NCBI GenBank assembly: GCA_900545525.1
Contig: UQZX01000007.1
Span: 43,581 to 107,580, forward strand
Origin: an uncultured Prevotella sp.
GTDB taxonomy: Bacteria > Bacteroidota > Bacteroidia > Bacteroidales > Bacteroidaceae
Direction of reading: 5' to 3'
DNA length: 64,000 nt
In this document: piece by piece, positions 8,283-16,748 of the stretch
Position numbering within the stretch: the first letter of the stretch is position 1
Layout: each line of letters begins with the position of its first letter
The notes under the pieces: generated by a model
Database searches by the model: none
The model's input: only the letters and a program-made list of their open reading frames with translations
Told to the model about the DNA's origin: nothing
Position numbers and translations under genes: made by a program

Positions 8283-9002
8283 ATGATAACCCTAAAAGAC
8301 ATACACAAGACATACAACAACGGGCAACCGTTGCATGTCCTCAAAGGCATAAGCCTCGACATCGGCAAGGGCGAGTTTGTGTCCATAATGGGAGCATCCG
8401 GCTCTGGAAAGTCCACGCTCCTCAACATACTGGGCATCCTCGACAACTACGACAGCGGCGAATACCTGCTGAACGGAACGCTGATAAAGGACCTGTCGGA
8501 AACCCGCGCCGCCGAATACCGCAACCGCATGATAGGCTTTATCTTCCAGTCGTTCAACCTCATAGGCTTCAAGACTGCCGCAGAGAACGTTGAACTGCCC
8601 CTGTTCTATCAGGGAGTGGGACGCAGGAAGCGCAAAAGACTTGCCATGGAATATCTTGAAAGGCTCGGACTTGAACGCTGGGCAGACCACTATCCCAACG
8701 AAATGTCAGGCGGTCAGAAACAGCGTGTGGCAATAGCGAGGGCGTTGATAACACATCCTCAGATAATACTTGCCGACGAACCGACGGGCGCACTCGACTC
8801 AAAGACAAGCGTGGAGGTGATGCAGCTGCTCAAAGACCTTAACCGCAACGAAGGCATAACCATTGTCGTCGTGACGCATGAGAGCGGTGTGGCAAACGAG
8901 ACAAACAAGATAATACACATCAAGGACGGTCTGATCGGAAGCATAGAGGAGAACCTCGACCACCACGCAAGACCGTTCGGAACAGGCGGATTGTTTAAAT
9001 AA
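8283..9002 (+). CDS. ABC transporter ATPase, MacB/LolD type
   Basis: A 239-residue ATPase of the lipoprotein-export/macrolide-efflux class. Seen: Walker A GASGSGKSTLLNILG, Q-loop FIFQSFNLI, signature MSGGQKQRVAIARAL, Walker B ILADEPTGALD and H-loop VVTHE. In E. coli MacB the ATPase is fused to the membrane domain; here it is a separate polypeptide, as in LolD and many Bacteroidetes systems. It starts 11 bases after the GntR gene. Its expected partners are the two FtsX/MacB-like permeases at 9779 and 11035, separated from it by a DUF559 gene and a repeat element. Confidence 0.9.
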   Translation: MITLKDIHKTYNNGQPLHVLKGISLDIGKGEFVSIMGASGSGKSTLLNILGILDNYDSGEYLLNGTLIKDLSETRAAEYRNRMIGFIFQSFNLIGFKTAAENVELPLFYQGVGRRKRKRLAMEYLERLGLERWADHYPNEMSGGQKQRVAIARALITHPQIILADEPTGALDSKTSVEVMQLLKDLNRNEGITIVVVTHESGVANETNKIIHIKDGLIGSIEENLDHHARPFGTGGLFK

Positions 9003-9004
9003 GC

Positions 9005-9400
9005 ATGGCTATGGTATATAAAAGCGCTAAGGCTAATTCCCAATCGTCAAAATACGAGCGAAAAATTCTCCGTAATAACTCCACGTTTTTTGAGGCAATT
9101 CTATGGAAAGTACTTAAAGCGAAACAGGTTAACGGATTAAAATTTCGCAGGCAGCACAGCATCGGCAGATATATTCTCGATTTCTACTGCCCATCTATAA
9201 AACTTGGAATCGAGCTTGACGGAAACAGTCATTACACTCAGTCCGGACTTGACAATGATGAAAAAAGAACAGCTTTTCTCAATGACAACGGCATAAGCAT
9301 AATGCGCTTTGAAAACAAAATCGTTACAAATAATCCAGGACATATAGTAGAATGTATATTAGAATATGAAAAATCTTTCCAACAAAAATATGATAAATAG
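9005..9400 (+). CDS. DUF559 (Vsr-like) endonuclease-domain protein
   Basis: A 131-residue protein of the DUF559 family, related to the very-short-patch-repair endonuclease fold. Seen: the helical start ERKILRNNSTFFEAILWKVL, the core LKFRRQHSIGRYILDFYCPS with the conserved Asp, IKLGIELDGNSHY, and the later ISIMRFENKIV strand. The true DNA substrate and role of this family are poorly defined. It begins two bases after the MacB-type ATPase stop and splits that efflux operon, and a palindromic element starts directly behind it. This position suggests insertion as cargo or as a selfish gene; that is inference. Confidence 0.85.
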   Translation: MAMVYKSAKANSQSSKYERKILRNNSTFFEAILWKVLKAKQVNGLKFRRQHSIGRYILDFYCPSIKLGIELDGNSHYTQSGLDNDEKRTAFLNDNGISIMRFENKIVTNNPGHIVECILEYEKSFQQKYDK

Positions 9401-9711
9401 CACGAGTTAAACGAATTTGTATCCCCGGTTTACTACAAACCACCCCTGCCCCTCCTTTGAAAAAGGAGGGGACACAAGAGCTTCACTAAAGAATGCAGGG
9501 TGATATTGAGGTTTAAAAAGACTGCACATAACCATAGAACAGAACATAATATAACTGTATAAAATGTTCACTGCAATAAGAAATAATTAATAACAATAAT
9601 ATAAAAGACATTATGCAGAACAAGGAACCACAGATATATCAAACTTATATACAGTGTGTTACACTGCAACGTGTCCCCTCCTTTTCCAAAGGAGGGGCAG
9701 GGGTGGTTTGT
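9401..9711. repeat. Inverted-repeat element with module c
   Basis: The arms 9435-9475 and 9671-9711 are 41-bp inverted copies with one mismatch. Each arm contains the hairpin CCCCTCCTTT...AAAGGAGGGG and a tail ACAAACCACCCCTG. The right arm is identical over 41 bp to 38412-38452. A boundary-like motif CACGAGTTAAACGAATT lies at 9401-9417, straight after the DUF559 stop codon; I do not see a matching right boundary. The element and a further 67 bases make up the gap before the next permease gene, so efflux operon transcripts probably read through it. Confidence 0.75.
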
Positions 9712-9778
9712 ATAACAAAGACCTTCTCATCACAAGACCAAGGCATCCAACAACACATCAATAAACATCCGTACCACA

Positions 9779-11038
9779 ATGCGTGACATACTGAAAGAAA
9801 TATGGGCAACGACGCGGAAGAACAAGCTGCGAACTGCGCTCACGGGATTTGCCGTGGCATGGGGCATCTTCATGATTATATTCCTGCTCGGGGCGGGAAA
9901 CGGGCTGATAAACGCCCAAAAGCTGTCGAGCGAGAGATTTCTCGACAACTCCATGATGATAGGCTCCGGACAGACATCGAAGGCTTACGACGGACTGAAA
10001 GAGGGGCGCGATATAACCCTCAACACAACGGACATGGAGATAACATCGCGCTCGTTTGCCGAAAACATAGACAATGTCGGCGCACAAGCGGACAAGGACG
10101 GGCAGACCGTAAGCCTCGGGAACAACTATTTCAGCGGCAGTCTTGCCGGCGTTTATCCCAACGACATGCAGATAAACAAGAAAGAGCTGCTGCACGGAAG
10201 ATTTATCAACGACACAGACATACGGCAACAGCGCAAGTCGCTTGTCATCTCCGATGAGAACGCACGCGAGCTTATGCCGCGCAACACCGCCGCCCTCATA
10301 GGCAGATACGTCACCGTCAACAACATCGCGTTCCGCATCGTGGGCATCTACAAGCAGGACAAAAGCTCCATGTGGTCGTATTCCTACATGCCACTAACCA
10401 CCTTCAGCACGATATACAACAAGGGCAACAAGGTTGAAAACATAGTTTTCTCGTTCCACGGACTGAATACAGAGAAGGAAAACGAGGATTTCGAGACGCA
10501 GTACCGTGCACGGATAAACAACAATCACCGTGCCGCACCCGACGATGAAAGCGCCGTCTGGATATGGAACAGGTTCACCAACAACATGCAGATGAACAAG
10601 GGAATAGGCATAATACAGACCGCACTGTGGATAATAGGACTCTTCACGCTGCTCAGCGGCATAGTGGGCGTAAGCAACATCATGCTCATCACCGTAAAGG
10701 AGCGCACCCGCGAGTTCGGCATACGCAAGGCAATCGGTGCCCGCCCGTCATCGATACTCAGGCTGATTATTGCAGAGAGCATCATCATCACTACCATATT
10801 CGGATTTATCGGCATGCTCCTCGGCATAGCATCGAACATGTATATGGACGCCACGATTGGGCACACGAAGGTCAACAGCGGGCTTTTCGAGGCAACGATG
10901 TTCTACAATCCCACCGTAGGGCTTGACATCTGCATCGAGGCAATTGCCGTGATAGTGATTGCCGGAACGCTCGCAGGACTGATACCGGCACGCCGTGCAG
11001 CACGCATAAGACCAATAGAGGCACTGAGAGCAGAATGA
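9779..11038 (+). CDS. MacB/FtsX-like ABC permease 1
   Basis: Inner-membrane subunit, 419 residues, of a tripartite efflux pump. Seen: an N-terminal helix (LRTALTGFAVAWGIFMIIFLLGAG, residues 18-40), a large periplasmic domain of about 230 residues, then three C-terminal helices in the FtsX region beginning SGIVGVSNIMLITVKERT. The motif EFGIRKAIGARPSSIL before the second of these and the end PARRAARIRPIEALRAE are typical of MacB-family permeases. It has no ATPase domain of its own; the separate ATPase at 8283 should serve it. The stop codon overlaps the start of the next permease gene by four bases. Confidence 0.9.
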   Translation: MRDILKEIWATTRKNKLRTALTGFAVAWGIFMIIFLLGAGNGLINAQKLSSERFLDNSMMIGSGQTSKAYDGLKEGRDITLNTTDMEITSRSFAENIDNVGAQADKDGQTVSLGNNYFSGSLAGVYPNDMQINKKELLHGRFINDTDIRQQRKSLVISDENARELMPRNTAALIGRYVTVNNIAFRIVGIYKQDKSSMWSYSYMPLTTFSTIYNKGNKVENIVFSFHGLNTEKENEDFETQYRARINNNHRAAPDDESAVWIWNRFTNNMQMNKGIGIIQTALWIIGLFTLLSGIVGVSNIMLITVKERTREFGIRKAIGARPSSILRLIIAESIIITTIFGFIGMLLGIASNMYMDATIGHTKVNSGLFEATMFYNPTVGLDICIEAIAVIVIAGTLAGLIPARRAARIRPIEALRAE

Positions 11039-12306
11039 CATTAACAGCAAAAAAGCGTATGACAAGATTTGACATAGACAGGCTTCACGAGATACTCGAC
11101 ACCCTCTCGCGCAACAAGAGCAGGACTTTCCTCACGGGTTTCGGCGTGTTCTGGGGCATATTCATGCTCGTGGCACTTGTCGGCGGCGGCAACGGACTCA
11201 AGGAAATGCTGCAAACCAACTTCGAAGGGTTTGCCACCAACTCAGCATTCATCTTCCCGCAACCCACGACGAAACCCTATTCCGGTTTCCGGAAGGGTCG
11301 CACATGGAGCATGGTATACAAGGACGTGGAGCGTCTCAAGAGCCATGTGCCGGAGCTTCAGACCGTAACGCCGGTACTGTCGCACTGGGGCGGGAACGCC
11401 ACCCACGGCGACAAGAAGGCAAGCTGCACAGTGAAGGGGCTGCTGCCAGACTACCGTAAGGTTGAGACACCCAAGATGTTCTACGGCCGTTACCTCAACG
11501 ACATGGACATACAGCAGGGCCGCAAGGTCTGCGTATTGGGCAAGAAAGTGTATAAAGACCTCTTCCCCGGCGGCGAAGACCCGTGTGGCAGCAAGATATG
11601 CATAGACAACATATACTACAACGTGGTGGGCGTGGACTACGCATCGGGCAACATCAACCTTAACGGACGCTCGGAGACATCGGTTCTCATTCCGCTGACA
11701 CTGATGCAACAGGCATACAACCTCGGCGACAGCGTACACATAATATGCGTCACGGCAAAGCCGGGAATAACCATGAGCAGCATCACCGAGAAGATGAGAA
11801 CCGTGGTTGCAGAGGCTCACAGGATAGACCCTACGGACGAAAAAGGCATCACCGTGTTCAACACGGAAGTCATGTTCGGACTCGTCGACAATCTCTTCAG
11901 CGGCGTTAACTTCCTCGTGTGGCTCGTAGGACTGGGCACCCTGCTCGCAGGAGCAGTCGGAGTAAGCAACATTATGATGGTAACCGTGCGCGAACGGACA
12001 ACGGAGATAGGCATAAGGCGCGCCATCGGCGCAACGCCGCTGAACATCCTGTCGCAAATTATATCCGAAAGCGTCATCCTTACTGCCGTCGCCGGCATGA
12101 GCGGAATACTCTTTGCCGTGCTCATTCTCGAGATGCTCGAGCTTGGAAGTACCTCCGACGGCATCACCGCCGCACATTTCCAGATAGACATCTCCACTGC
12201 CGCCGGCGCCGTGACAATGCTCTGCATACTCGGCATCGTTGCCGGACTGGCTCCCGCCATGCGTGCCATGGGGATAAAGCCGGTCGATGCCATGAGGGAC
12301 GAATGA
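11035..12306 (+). CDS. MacB/FtsX-like ABC permease 2
   Basis: A second permease of the same family, 423 residues, and a likely paralogue of the preceding one. The N-terminal helix region is TFLTGFGVFWGIFMLVALVG, followed by a periplasmic domain and the FtsX-type end GVSNIMMVTVRERTTEIGIR with RAIGATPLNILSQIISE, finishing GIKPVDAMRDE. Two different permeases in tandem suggest a heterodimeric membrane unit instead of the MacB homodimer. The overlap ATGA at 11035-11038 points to coupled translation and fixed stoichiometry. Confidence 0.9.
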   Translation: MTLTAKKRMTRFDIDRLHEILDTLSRNKSRTFLTGFGVFWGIFMLVALVGGGNGLKEMLQTNFEGFATNSAFIFPQPTTKPYSGFRKGRTWSMVYKDVERLKSHVPELQTVTPVLSHWGGNATHGDKKASCTVKGLLPDYRKVETPKMFYGRYLNDMDIQQGRKVCVLGKKVYKDLFPGGEDPCGSKICIDNIYYNVVGVDYASGNINLNGRSETSVLIPLTLMQQAYNLGDSVHIICVTAKPGITMSSITEKMRTVVAEAHRIDPTDEKGITVFNTEVMFGLVDNLFSGVNFLVWLVGLGTLLAGAVGVSNIMMVTVRERTTEIGIRRAIGATPLNILSQIISESVILTAVAGMSGILFAVLILEMLELGSTSDGITAAHFQIDISTAAGAVTMLCILGIVAGLAPAMRAMGIKPVDAMRDE

Positions 12307-12388
12307 TAACTGATTAAGCCTATTAGACCAATTAGCATAATTGGACCAGTAAGAAAACAGAAACAATAAAACAACAAAAAACATAACA

Positions 12389-13504
12389 ATGAAAAAGTAT
12401 CTGAAGTTTGTAATCGCAGGAATGGCAGTCCTTATATTCATCGGGACATTCGTATTCCTCTACCAAAAGTCGCTTCCCAAGCCAGTGGTCTACGAGGAAT
12501 TCACGCCTACACTGACGGACATAAGCAAGACAACGGTCATCACCGGAAAGATTGAGCCGCGCGATGAAGTCAACGTAAAGCCGCAGATAAGCGGCATCAT
12601 AACGGAGATTATGAAACAGGCGGGCGACGTGGTGCATGCCGGCGAGGTGATAGCCCGCGTCAAGGTTATTCCCGACATGGGACAACTCAGCTCCGCCGAG
12701 AGCCGCGTGCGGCTTGCCGACATCAATCTCAGACAGGCGCAGGTGGACTTCGAGAGAGAGAAGAAGCTTTACGACAAACAGCTTGTAAGCGCCGACGAAT
12801 ACGACAAGATACGTCAGGAGCTTAACCGCGCAAGGGAAGAGAAGGCAGCGGCGACAGATGCCCTGGAGGTTGTGCGCGACGGTGTTTCGAGGAGCAATGC
12901 CAGCGCAAGCAGCACACTGGTACGCTCCACAATAAGCGGAATAATCCTCGACATACCCGTAAAAGTGGGAAACTCGGTGATACTTGCCAACACATTCAAC
13001 GACGGAACGACCATAGCCAGCGTCGCCGACATGGGTAATCTAATCTTCAAAGGCAACATCGACGAGACCGAAGTCGGCAGCCTGCACACCGGCATGCCAA
13101 TGACAATAACCATAGGGGCACTGCGCAACCTCAAGTTTGCGGCGTCTCTCGAGTACATCTCGCCCAAGGCGGTGGAGAACAACGGTGCAAACCAGTTTGA
13201 GATAAAGGCATCTGTGACCGTGCCCGACGGCAACCGCATACGCTCCGGATACAGTGCCAACGCCGAAATAGAGCTTGCCGGAGTGAAGAAGGTGCTTGCC
13301 GTGCCCGAGAGCGCAATAGAGTTCAGCGGCAGCGACACCTTTGTCTATGTCATAAAAGACAACGGAGGCGAAAAGACATACGAGCGGCGGAAGGTGACAA
13401 CCGGACTAAGCGACGGCATAAACATCGAGATAAAGAGCGGCATAACGGCACGCGACAAGGTCAGGGGACCGCAGGTAATAAAAGACGAAACGGAAGAAAA
13501 ATGA
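12389..13504 (+). CDS. Periplasmic adaptor (HlyD/MacA-like membrane fusion protein)
   Basis: A 371-residue adaptor that should bridge the permeases and the outer-membrane channel. Seen: one N-terminal membrane anchor (residues 5-24), a split lipoyl half-domain (KPQISGIITEIMKQAGDVVH), a charged alpha-helical hairpin of about 90 residues (SSAESRVRLADINLRQAQVD onward), the second lipoyl half (STISGIILDIPVKVGNSV), then beta-barrel and membrane-proximal domains ending near GITARDKVRGPQVI. The gene starts 82 bases after the second permease, and its last four bases overlap the channel gene. Confidence 0.92.
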   Translation: MKKYLKFVIAGMAVLIFIGTFVFLYQKSLPKPVVYEEFTPTLTDISKTTVITGKIEPRDEVNVKPQISGIITEIMKQAGDVVHAGEVIARVKVIPDMGQLSSAESRVRLADINLRQAQVDFEREKKLYDKQLVSADEYDKIRQELNRAREEKAAATDALEVVRDGVSRSNASASSTLVRSTISGIILDIPVKVGNSVILANTFNDGTTIASVADMGNLIFKGNIDETEVGSLHTGMPMTITIGALRNLKFAASLEYISPKAVENNGANQFEIKASVTVPDGNRIRSGYSANAEIELAGVKKVLAVPESAIEFSGSDTFVYVIKDNGGEKTYERRKVTTGLSDGINIEIKSGITARDKVRGPQVIKDETEEK

Positions 13505-14832
13505 CAAGAAGCATATTGATATCCGCCGCAATGATGATATCCCTTGCGGCACAAGGACAGGAACCACACCGATGGACACTGCGCGAATGTATGGCACATG
13601 CGCTCGAAAACAACATAGAGATAAAGCGCATGGACATAGAGACGCAAAGGCGTGAGACCGAACTGAGCACGGCGAGAAACAGCCGCCTGCCCGACCTTAA
13701 CGCCTCGGCAGGACAGAACTTCTCGTTCGGACGCGGTCTCACAGCCGAGAACACATACTCGGACAACAACACGAGCAACACCTCCTTCACCCTCGCCACG
13801 AGCGTTCCGCTCTTCACAGGGTTCAACATCCCGAACACGATAGAGCTTAACAGGCTCAACCTTCAGGCTTCCCTTGCCGACCTCGAGAAGGCGCGCAACG
13901 ACATACGGATGCAGGTTGCAGCCGCATACGTGCAGGTTCTTTATGCCATGGAACTGCGCGACGTGGCGCGGCGGCAGACCTCCATAGACTCGATGCAGGC
14001 ATCAAGGCTGCGCGAGATGTACGCCAGCGGAAAGGCAAGCGGCGTGGAGGTGGCACAGCAGAACGCCACGCTGGAGGCAAGCCGCCTGACGGAGACACAG
14101 GCTGGAAACGACGTAAGGCTGTCGCTTCTCACACTGTCACAGCTGCTTGAACTGCCTTCGCCCGAGGGCTTTGACATAGCCGTTCCCGACTCTGCCGGCA
14201 TAGAACCCGACGACGGGAGGCACACAACGGTTCCCGAAGAGATATTTCAGGAGGCTCTGATGACAAGACCTGAGATACAAGCGGAGCTGCTAAGGCTCAA
14301 AGGAACGGAAAAGAGCATACTCATTGCAAAGAGCGCGCTGTACCCCAAACTGGCACTCACGGCGGGCATAGGTACGAACTATTATACCACAAGCGGATTT
14401 GACACCGACGGCTTCAGCCGGCAGATGAGGAACAACTTCAGCCAAAACATAGGTCTGAACCTGTCCATACCGCTGTTCAACAGGTTTGAGACACGCAACA
14501 GCATACGTGCCGCAAGGCTTAACAGGGAGATGCAGCAACTGCAGCTGGACAACACAAGAAAAGCCCTATACAAGGAGATACAACAGGCATATTACAACGC
14601 CGTGGCAGCAAAGGCAAAATACAGGAGCAGCTCCGAGGCTCTGCGCAGCAATGCGGCGGCTTTCGAACTGATGTCGGCAAAGTATGAATACGGCAAGGCA
14701 AACATAACCGAATTCAACGAGACAAAGAACAATTATCTGAAAGCGGGAAGCGACCTTGCACGGGCACGGTACGAATATCTATATCAAAACGCCGTGCTCA
14801 ACTTCTACAGGGGCAAGGACATGGATTTCTGA
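13501..14832 (+). CDS. TolC-family outer-membrane efflux protein
   Basis: Outer-membrane channel of the MacAB-type pump, 443 residues. Seen: signal peptide 1-20 (SLAAQGQ), the first helical repeat WTLRECMAHALENNIEIKRM, and the second repeat starting near ALMTRPEIQAELLRLKGTEK. These are the two OEP repeats that form the trimeric alpha-barrel, with beta-barrel strands between them (NFSFGRGLTAENTYSDNNTS and GIGTNYYTTSGFDTDGFSR). It completes the set ATPase, two permeases, adaptor, channel in a single direction. Confidence 0.93.
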   Translation: MTRSILISAAMMISLAAQGQEPHRWTLRECMAHALENNIEIKRMDIETQRRETELSTARNSRLPDLNASAGQNFSFGRGLTAENTYSDNNTSNTSFTLATSVPLFTGFNIPNTIELNRLNLQASLADLEKARNDIRMQVAAAYVQVLYAMELRDVARRQTSIDSMQASRLREMYASGKASGVEVAQQNATLEASRLTETQAGNDVRLSLLTLSQLLELPSPEGFDIAVPDSAGIEPDDGRHTTVPEEIFQEALMTRPEIQAELLRLKGTEKSILIAKSALYPKLALTAGIGTNYYTTSGFDTDGFSRQMRNNFSQNIGLNLSIPLFNRFETRNSIRAARLNREMQQLQLDNTRKALYKEIQQAYYNAVAAKAKYRSSSEALRSNAAAFELMSAKYEYGKANITEFNETKNNYLKAGSDLARARYEYLYQNAVLNFYRGKDMDF

Positions 14833-14859
14833 AAAATGACGAACTTATGGCAAATATAT

Positions 14860-14890
14860 TTTGTCCGATACGGACTTTTACGTATATTTG
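14860..14890 (+). promoter_or_regulatory. Promoter of the YiiX-like lipoprotein gene
   Basis: TTTG at 14860-14863, exactly 19 bp, then TATATTTG at 14883-14890, a perfect Bacteroidetes promoter. The predicted start near 14897 leaves only about 12 bases before the TTG start codon at 14909, so this mRNA has almost no leader. Confidence 0.75.
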
Positions 14891-14908
14891 TAGCGAAACA
14901 TCGTAATT

Positions 14909-15517
14909 TTGAGGAACTTAGCATACATCATCCTTCTCTGTACAGGTTTGTGCGGATGCCACGAGAACATCCGCACAGACATCTTTCCCGGCAACTGCCG
15001 CCTGCTTCCCGGCGATGTGGTGTTCAGGAAAGGAGAAGGAGCCGCGAGCCGCATTGTGATGTTTGCCGACAATGGAGGCGTCTACTCACATGTGGGAATA
15101 GCAGTAGACTCTGCCGGAACCATGATGATTGTGCACGCCGTTCCGGGCGAGCCTGACTTCAAGGGCGACCCGGACAGGGTGAAGATGGACACACCGCAGA
15201 AATTCTTCTCCACGGCAAATGCCGCCTGCGGAGAAGTGCGCAGGCTGAAAGGAGGCAGCTCCGCCGCACGCCGCGCCGCCGTCTACGCAACACAGGTGTA
15301 CAGGCGCGGAACTCTGTTCGACCACAAATATGACGACACCGACACTACGAAGATGTACTGCTGCGAGCTTGTTGAAGCGGCATACATACATGCCGGAGAA
15401 ACATTGACGGGCGGGAAGCGCCACGACCTGAGTCTTCCCGGACTGGAAGCCAGCCGCTGCATACTGCCGTCAGACCTCCTGAACTCTCCCAAGCTGATGA
15501 AAGTCATTTCTTTTTAA
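14909..15517 (+). CDS. YiiX/YebB-like permuted papain-fold lipoprotein
   Basis: A 202-residue predicted lipoprotein with a circularly permuted NlpC/P60 cysteine-peptidase-like fold. Seen: lipoprotein signal with a lipobox ending at Cys17 (LCTGLCGC), the start of the fold LLPGDVVFRKGEG, the His motif YSHVGIAVDSAG, and the Cys motif MYCCELVEAAYIHAG; the His comes before the Cys, as expected for the permuted group. Substrates of this group are not well known (amide or thioester hydrolysis is likely). The start is TTG: no ATG gives a full signal peptide, and the perfect promoter directly upstream supports it. It sits 76 bases after the efflux channel gene but has its own promoter. Confidence 0.8.
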   Translation: MRNLAYIILLCTGLCGCHENIRTDIFPGNCRLLPGDVVFRKGEGAASRIVMFADNGGVYSHVGIAVDSAGTMMIVHAVPGEPDFKGDPDRVKMDTPQKFFSTANAACGEVRRLKGGSSAARRAAVYATQVYRRGTLFDHKYDDTDTTKMYCCELVEAAYIHAGETLTGGKRHDLSLPGLEASRCILPSDLLNSPKLMKVISF

Positions 15518-15546
15518 ACATAATTATAAACCTAAAAACAAGAACC

Positions 15547-15954
15547 ATGAAAAAGCTATTAGGAATTATCGCGTTGTTCATCGCCGTATTCACAATGTCA
15601 AGTTGCAGTGACAATTCACCAAAGGGAGTGGCAAAAAAGGCAATAAGCTGCATGCAGGCAAAAGACTGGAACGGGTATGTGGACCTGTTGTATTTTGACA
15701 AAGAGGAAGGCAAGGACATAGACAAGGAGAAGGAACAGCTTGCTGCACTGTTCAAGGAAAAAGGCGAGAAGGAGCTCAACAAGCAAGGCGGGATAAAGTC
15801 ATACGAGATTGTTTCTGAAGAAATATCCGAAGACGGAAACACCGCTACGGTAACTGTAAAGATTGTTTACGGCGACGGCACGGAGAAGGACAACGAGAAA
15901 ATAAAAATGAAGAAAGATGCCAACGGAGACTGGAAGATATCCCTCGGCAAGTAG
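15547..15954 (+). CDS. DUF4878-like lipoprotein
   Basis: A 135-residue predicted lipoprotein. The signal peptide ends at the lipobox FTMSSC (Cys20). The mature part has the pattern of DUF4878 and lumazine-binding-like domains: a helix APK/GVAKKAISCMQAKDWNGYVD, a lysine/glutamate-rich helix, then strands SYEIVSEEISEDGNTATVTV and DGDWKISL-like NGDWKISLGK at the end. The function of this family is unknown; members are common, often in several copies, in Bacteroides and Prevotella. It follows the YiiX-like gene by 29 bases and is followed by a strong terminator. Confidence 0.8.
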   Translation: MKKLLGIIALFIAVFTMSSCSDNSPKGVAKKAISCMQAKDWNGYVDLLYFDKEEGKDIDKEKEQLAALFKEKGEKELNKQGGIKSYEIVSEEISEDGNTATVTVKIVYGDGTEKDNEKIKMKKDANGDWKISLGK

Positions 15955-15978
15955 GAAGTTAATCAGTAGAATTATAAG

Positions 15979-16012
15979 AAGCCACCTTTTGCATGCCGAA
16001 AGGTGGCTTTTT
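15979..16012 (+). terminator. Terminator after the DUF4878 lipoprotein gene
   Basis: An 11-bp perfect stem, AAGCCACCTTT (15979-15989) with AAAGGTGGCTT (15999-16009), is followed by a short T-run. Confidence 0.85.
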
Positions 16013-16085
16013 GGCTTCTGAAAGACCGTGTTTCAGCGTCTAAAAGGCGGTCTTTTGGACGCTAAAGGTATCATACTGGCTTACA
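16013..16085. repeat. Degenerate 22-bp tandem repeats, array 1
   Basis: About three imperfect units with a 22-bp period, each of the form GCGGTCTTTTGGACGCTAAAAG, lie between the terminator and the end of nadD. Neighbouring units form small dyads of the type CTTTTGG...CCAAAAG. The same period and consensus occur at 24395-24500 and 34130-34227. Confidence 0.65.
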
Positions 16086-16090
16086 GAATG

Positions 16091-16672
16091 TTACAGATAC
16101 AGCTTTTCCCTGCGTATCATCTCTTCCACAACAGGCGGCACAAGGGCGGAAATATCGCCGCCAGCCTTTATCCGCTCACGCACCTGCGTGCTGCTTATAT
16201 CTATCAGCGGCGTGTCGAGAAGGCACACTCCTGCCGGAAGTGACGGCGTGTCTATGGCAAATCCGGGACGCGGATATACGGCTATGCGGTAACCGCGCAA
16301 TATGTCATCGTGGCGGTACCACCTGCCGAAATGTATCCAGTTGTCCGCCCCAAGGAGCAAGACAAACTCGCGGCAGGCATAATCGCGTTCCAGCGCCTGC
16401 AACGTGTTCCACGTGTACGAGGGGCGCGGCAGCCCGAACTCATAGCCGCATGCCGTCACACCCGGCACGTCTGCAAGCGCTGCGCGCACCATGCGCAACC
16501 GTGTCCCGTCGTCGAGAAGACTGTCATGACGCTTCAATGGGTTTTGAGGAGACACCATGAACCACACCTCGTCAAGCCCCGCCGCATCAAGGAAGCAGCG
16601 TGCAAGGCGTATGTGACCGTTGTGTATGGGGTTGAAGGAACCGCCGTATATGCCTGTGACTGTCTTTTTCAT
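16091..16672 (-). CDS. nadD: Nicotinate-nucleotide adenylyltransferase
   Basis: Transfers AMP from ATP to nicotinate mononucleotide in NAD synthesis; 193 residues, the usual length. Seen: the nucleotidyltransferase motif GGSFNPIHNGHIRLAR near the N-terminus with its (H/T)xGH-type site HNGH, the WFMVSPQNPLK loop, and the C-terminal ISSTQVRERIKAGGDI motif that binds ATP. It is the last gene of a leftward group yicC-gmk-nadD. Confidence 0.95.
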   Translation of the reverse strand: MKKTVTGIYGGSFNPIHNGHIRLARCFLDAAGLDEVWFMVSPQNPLKRHDSLLDDGTRLRMVRAALADVPGVTACGYEFGLPRPSYTWNTLQALERDYACREFVLLLGADNWIHFGRWYRHDDILRGYRIAVYPRPGFAIDTPSLPAGVCLLDTPLIDISSTQVRERIKAGGDISALVPPVVEEMIRREKLYL

Positions 16673-16686
16673 TATAATAAGAGAGG

Positions 16687-16740
16687 GTTAGGAGGTCTCG
16701 GAGAGCTCGGAGAACTCGGAGGTCTCAGAGAACTCCGAGA
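16687..16740. repeat. 9-bp tandem repeats between gmk and nadD
   Basis: Six imperfect head-to-tail 9-bp units (CTCGGAGAG, CTCGGAGAA, CTCGGAGGT, CTCAGAGAA, CTCCGAGAT, preceded by TTAGGAGGT) fill most of the 76-base gap between gmk and nadD. Such arrays often vary in copy number between strains. Similar degenerate 9-mers occur in the 1266-1580 stretch. Confidence 0.7.
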
Positions 16741-16748
16741 TTTCTTTA

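Noticed and set aside
16013..16085. 22-bp tandem repeats as a possible CRISPR array
   Set aside because: Units are contiguous and degenerate with no unique spacers, and no cas genes are present.
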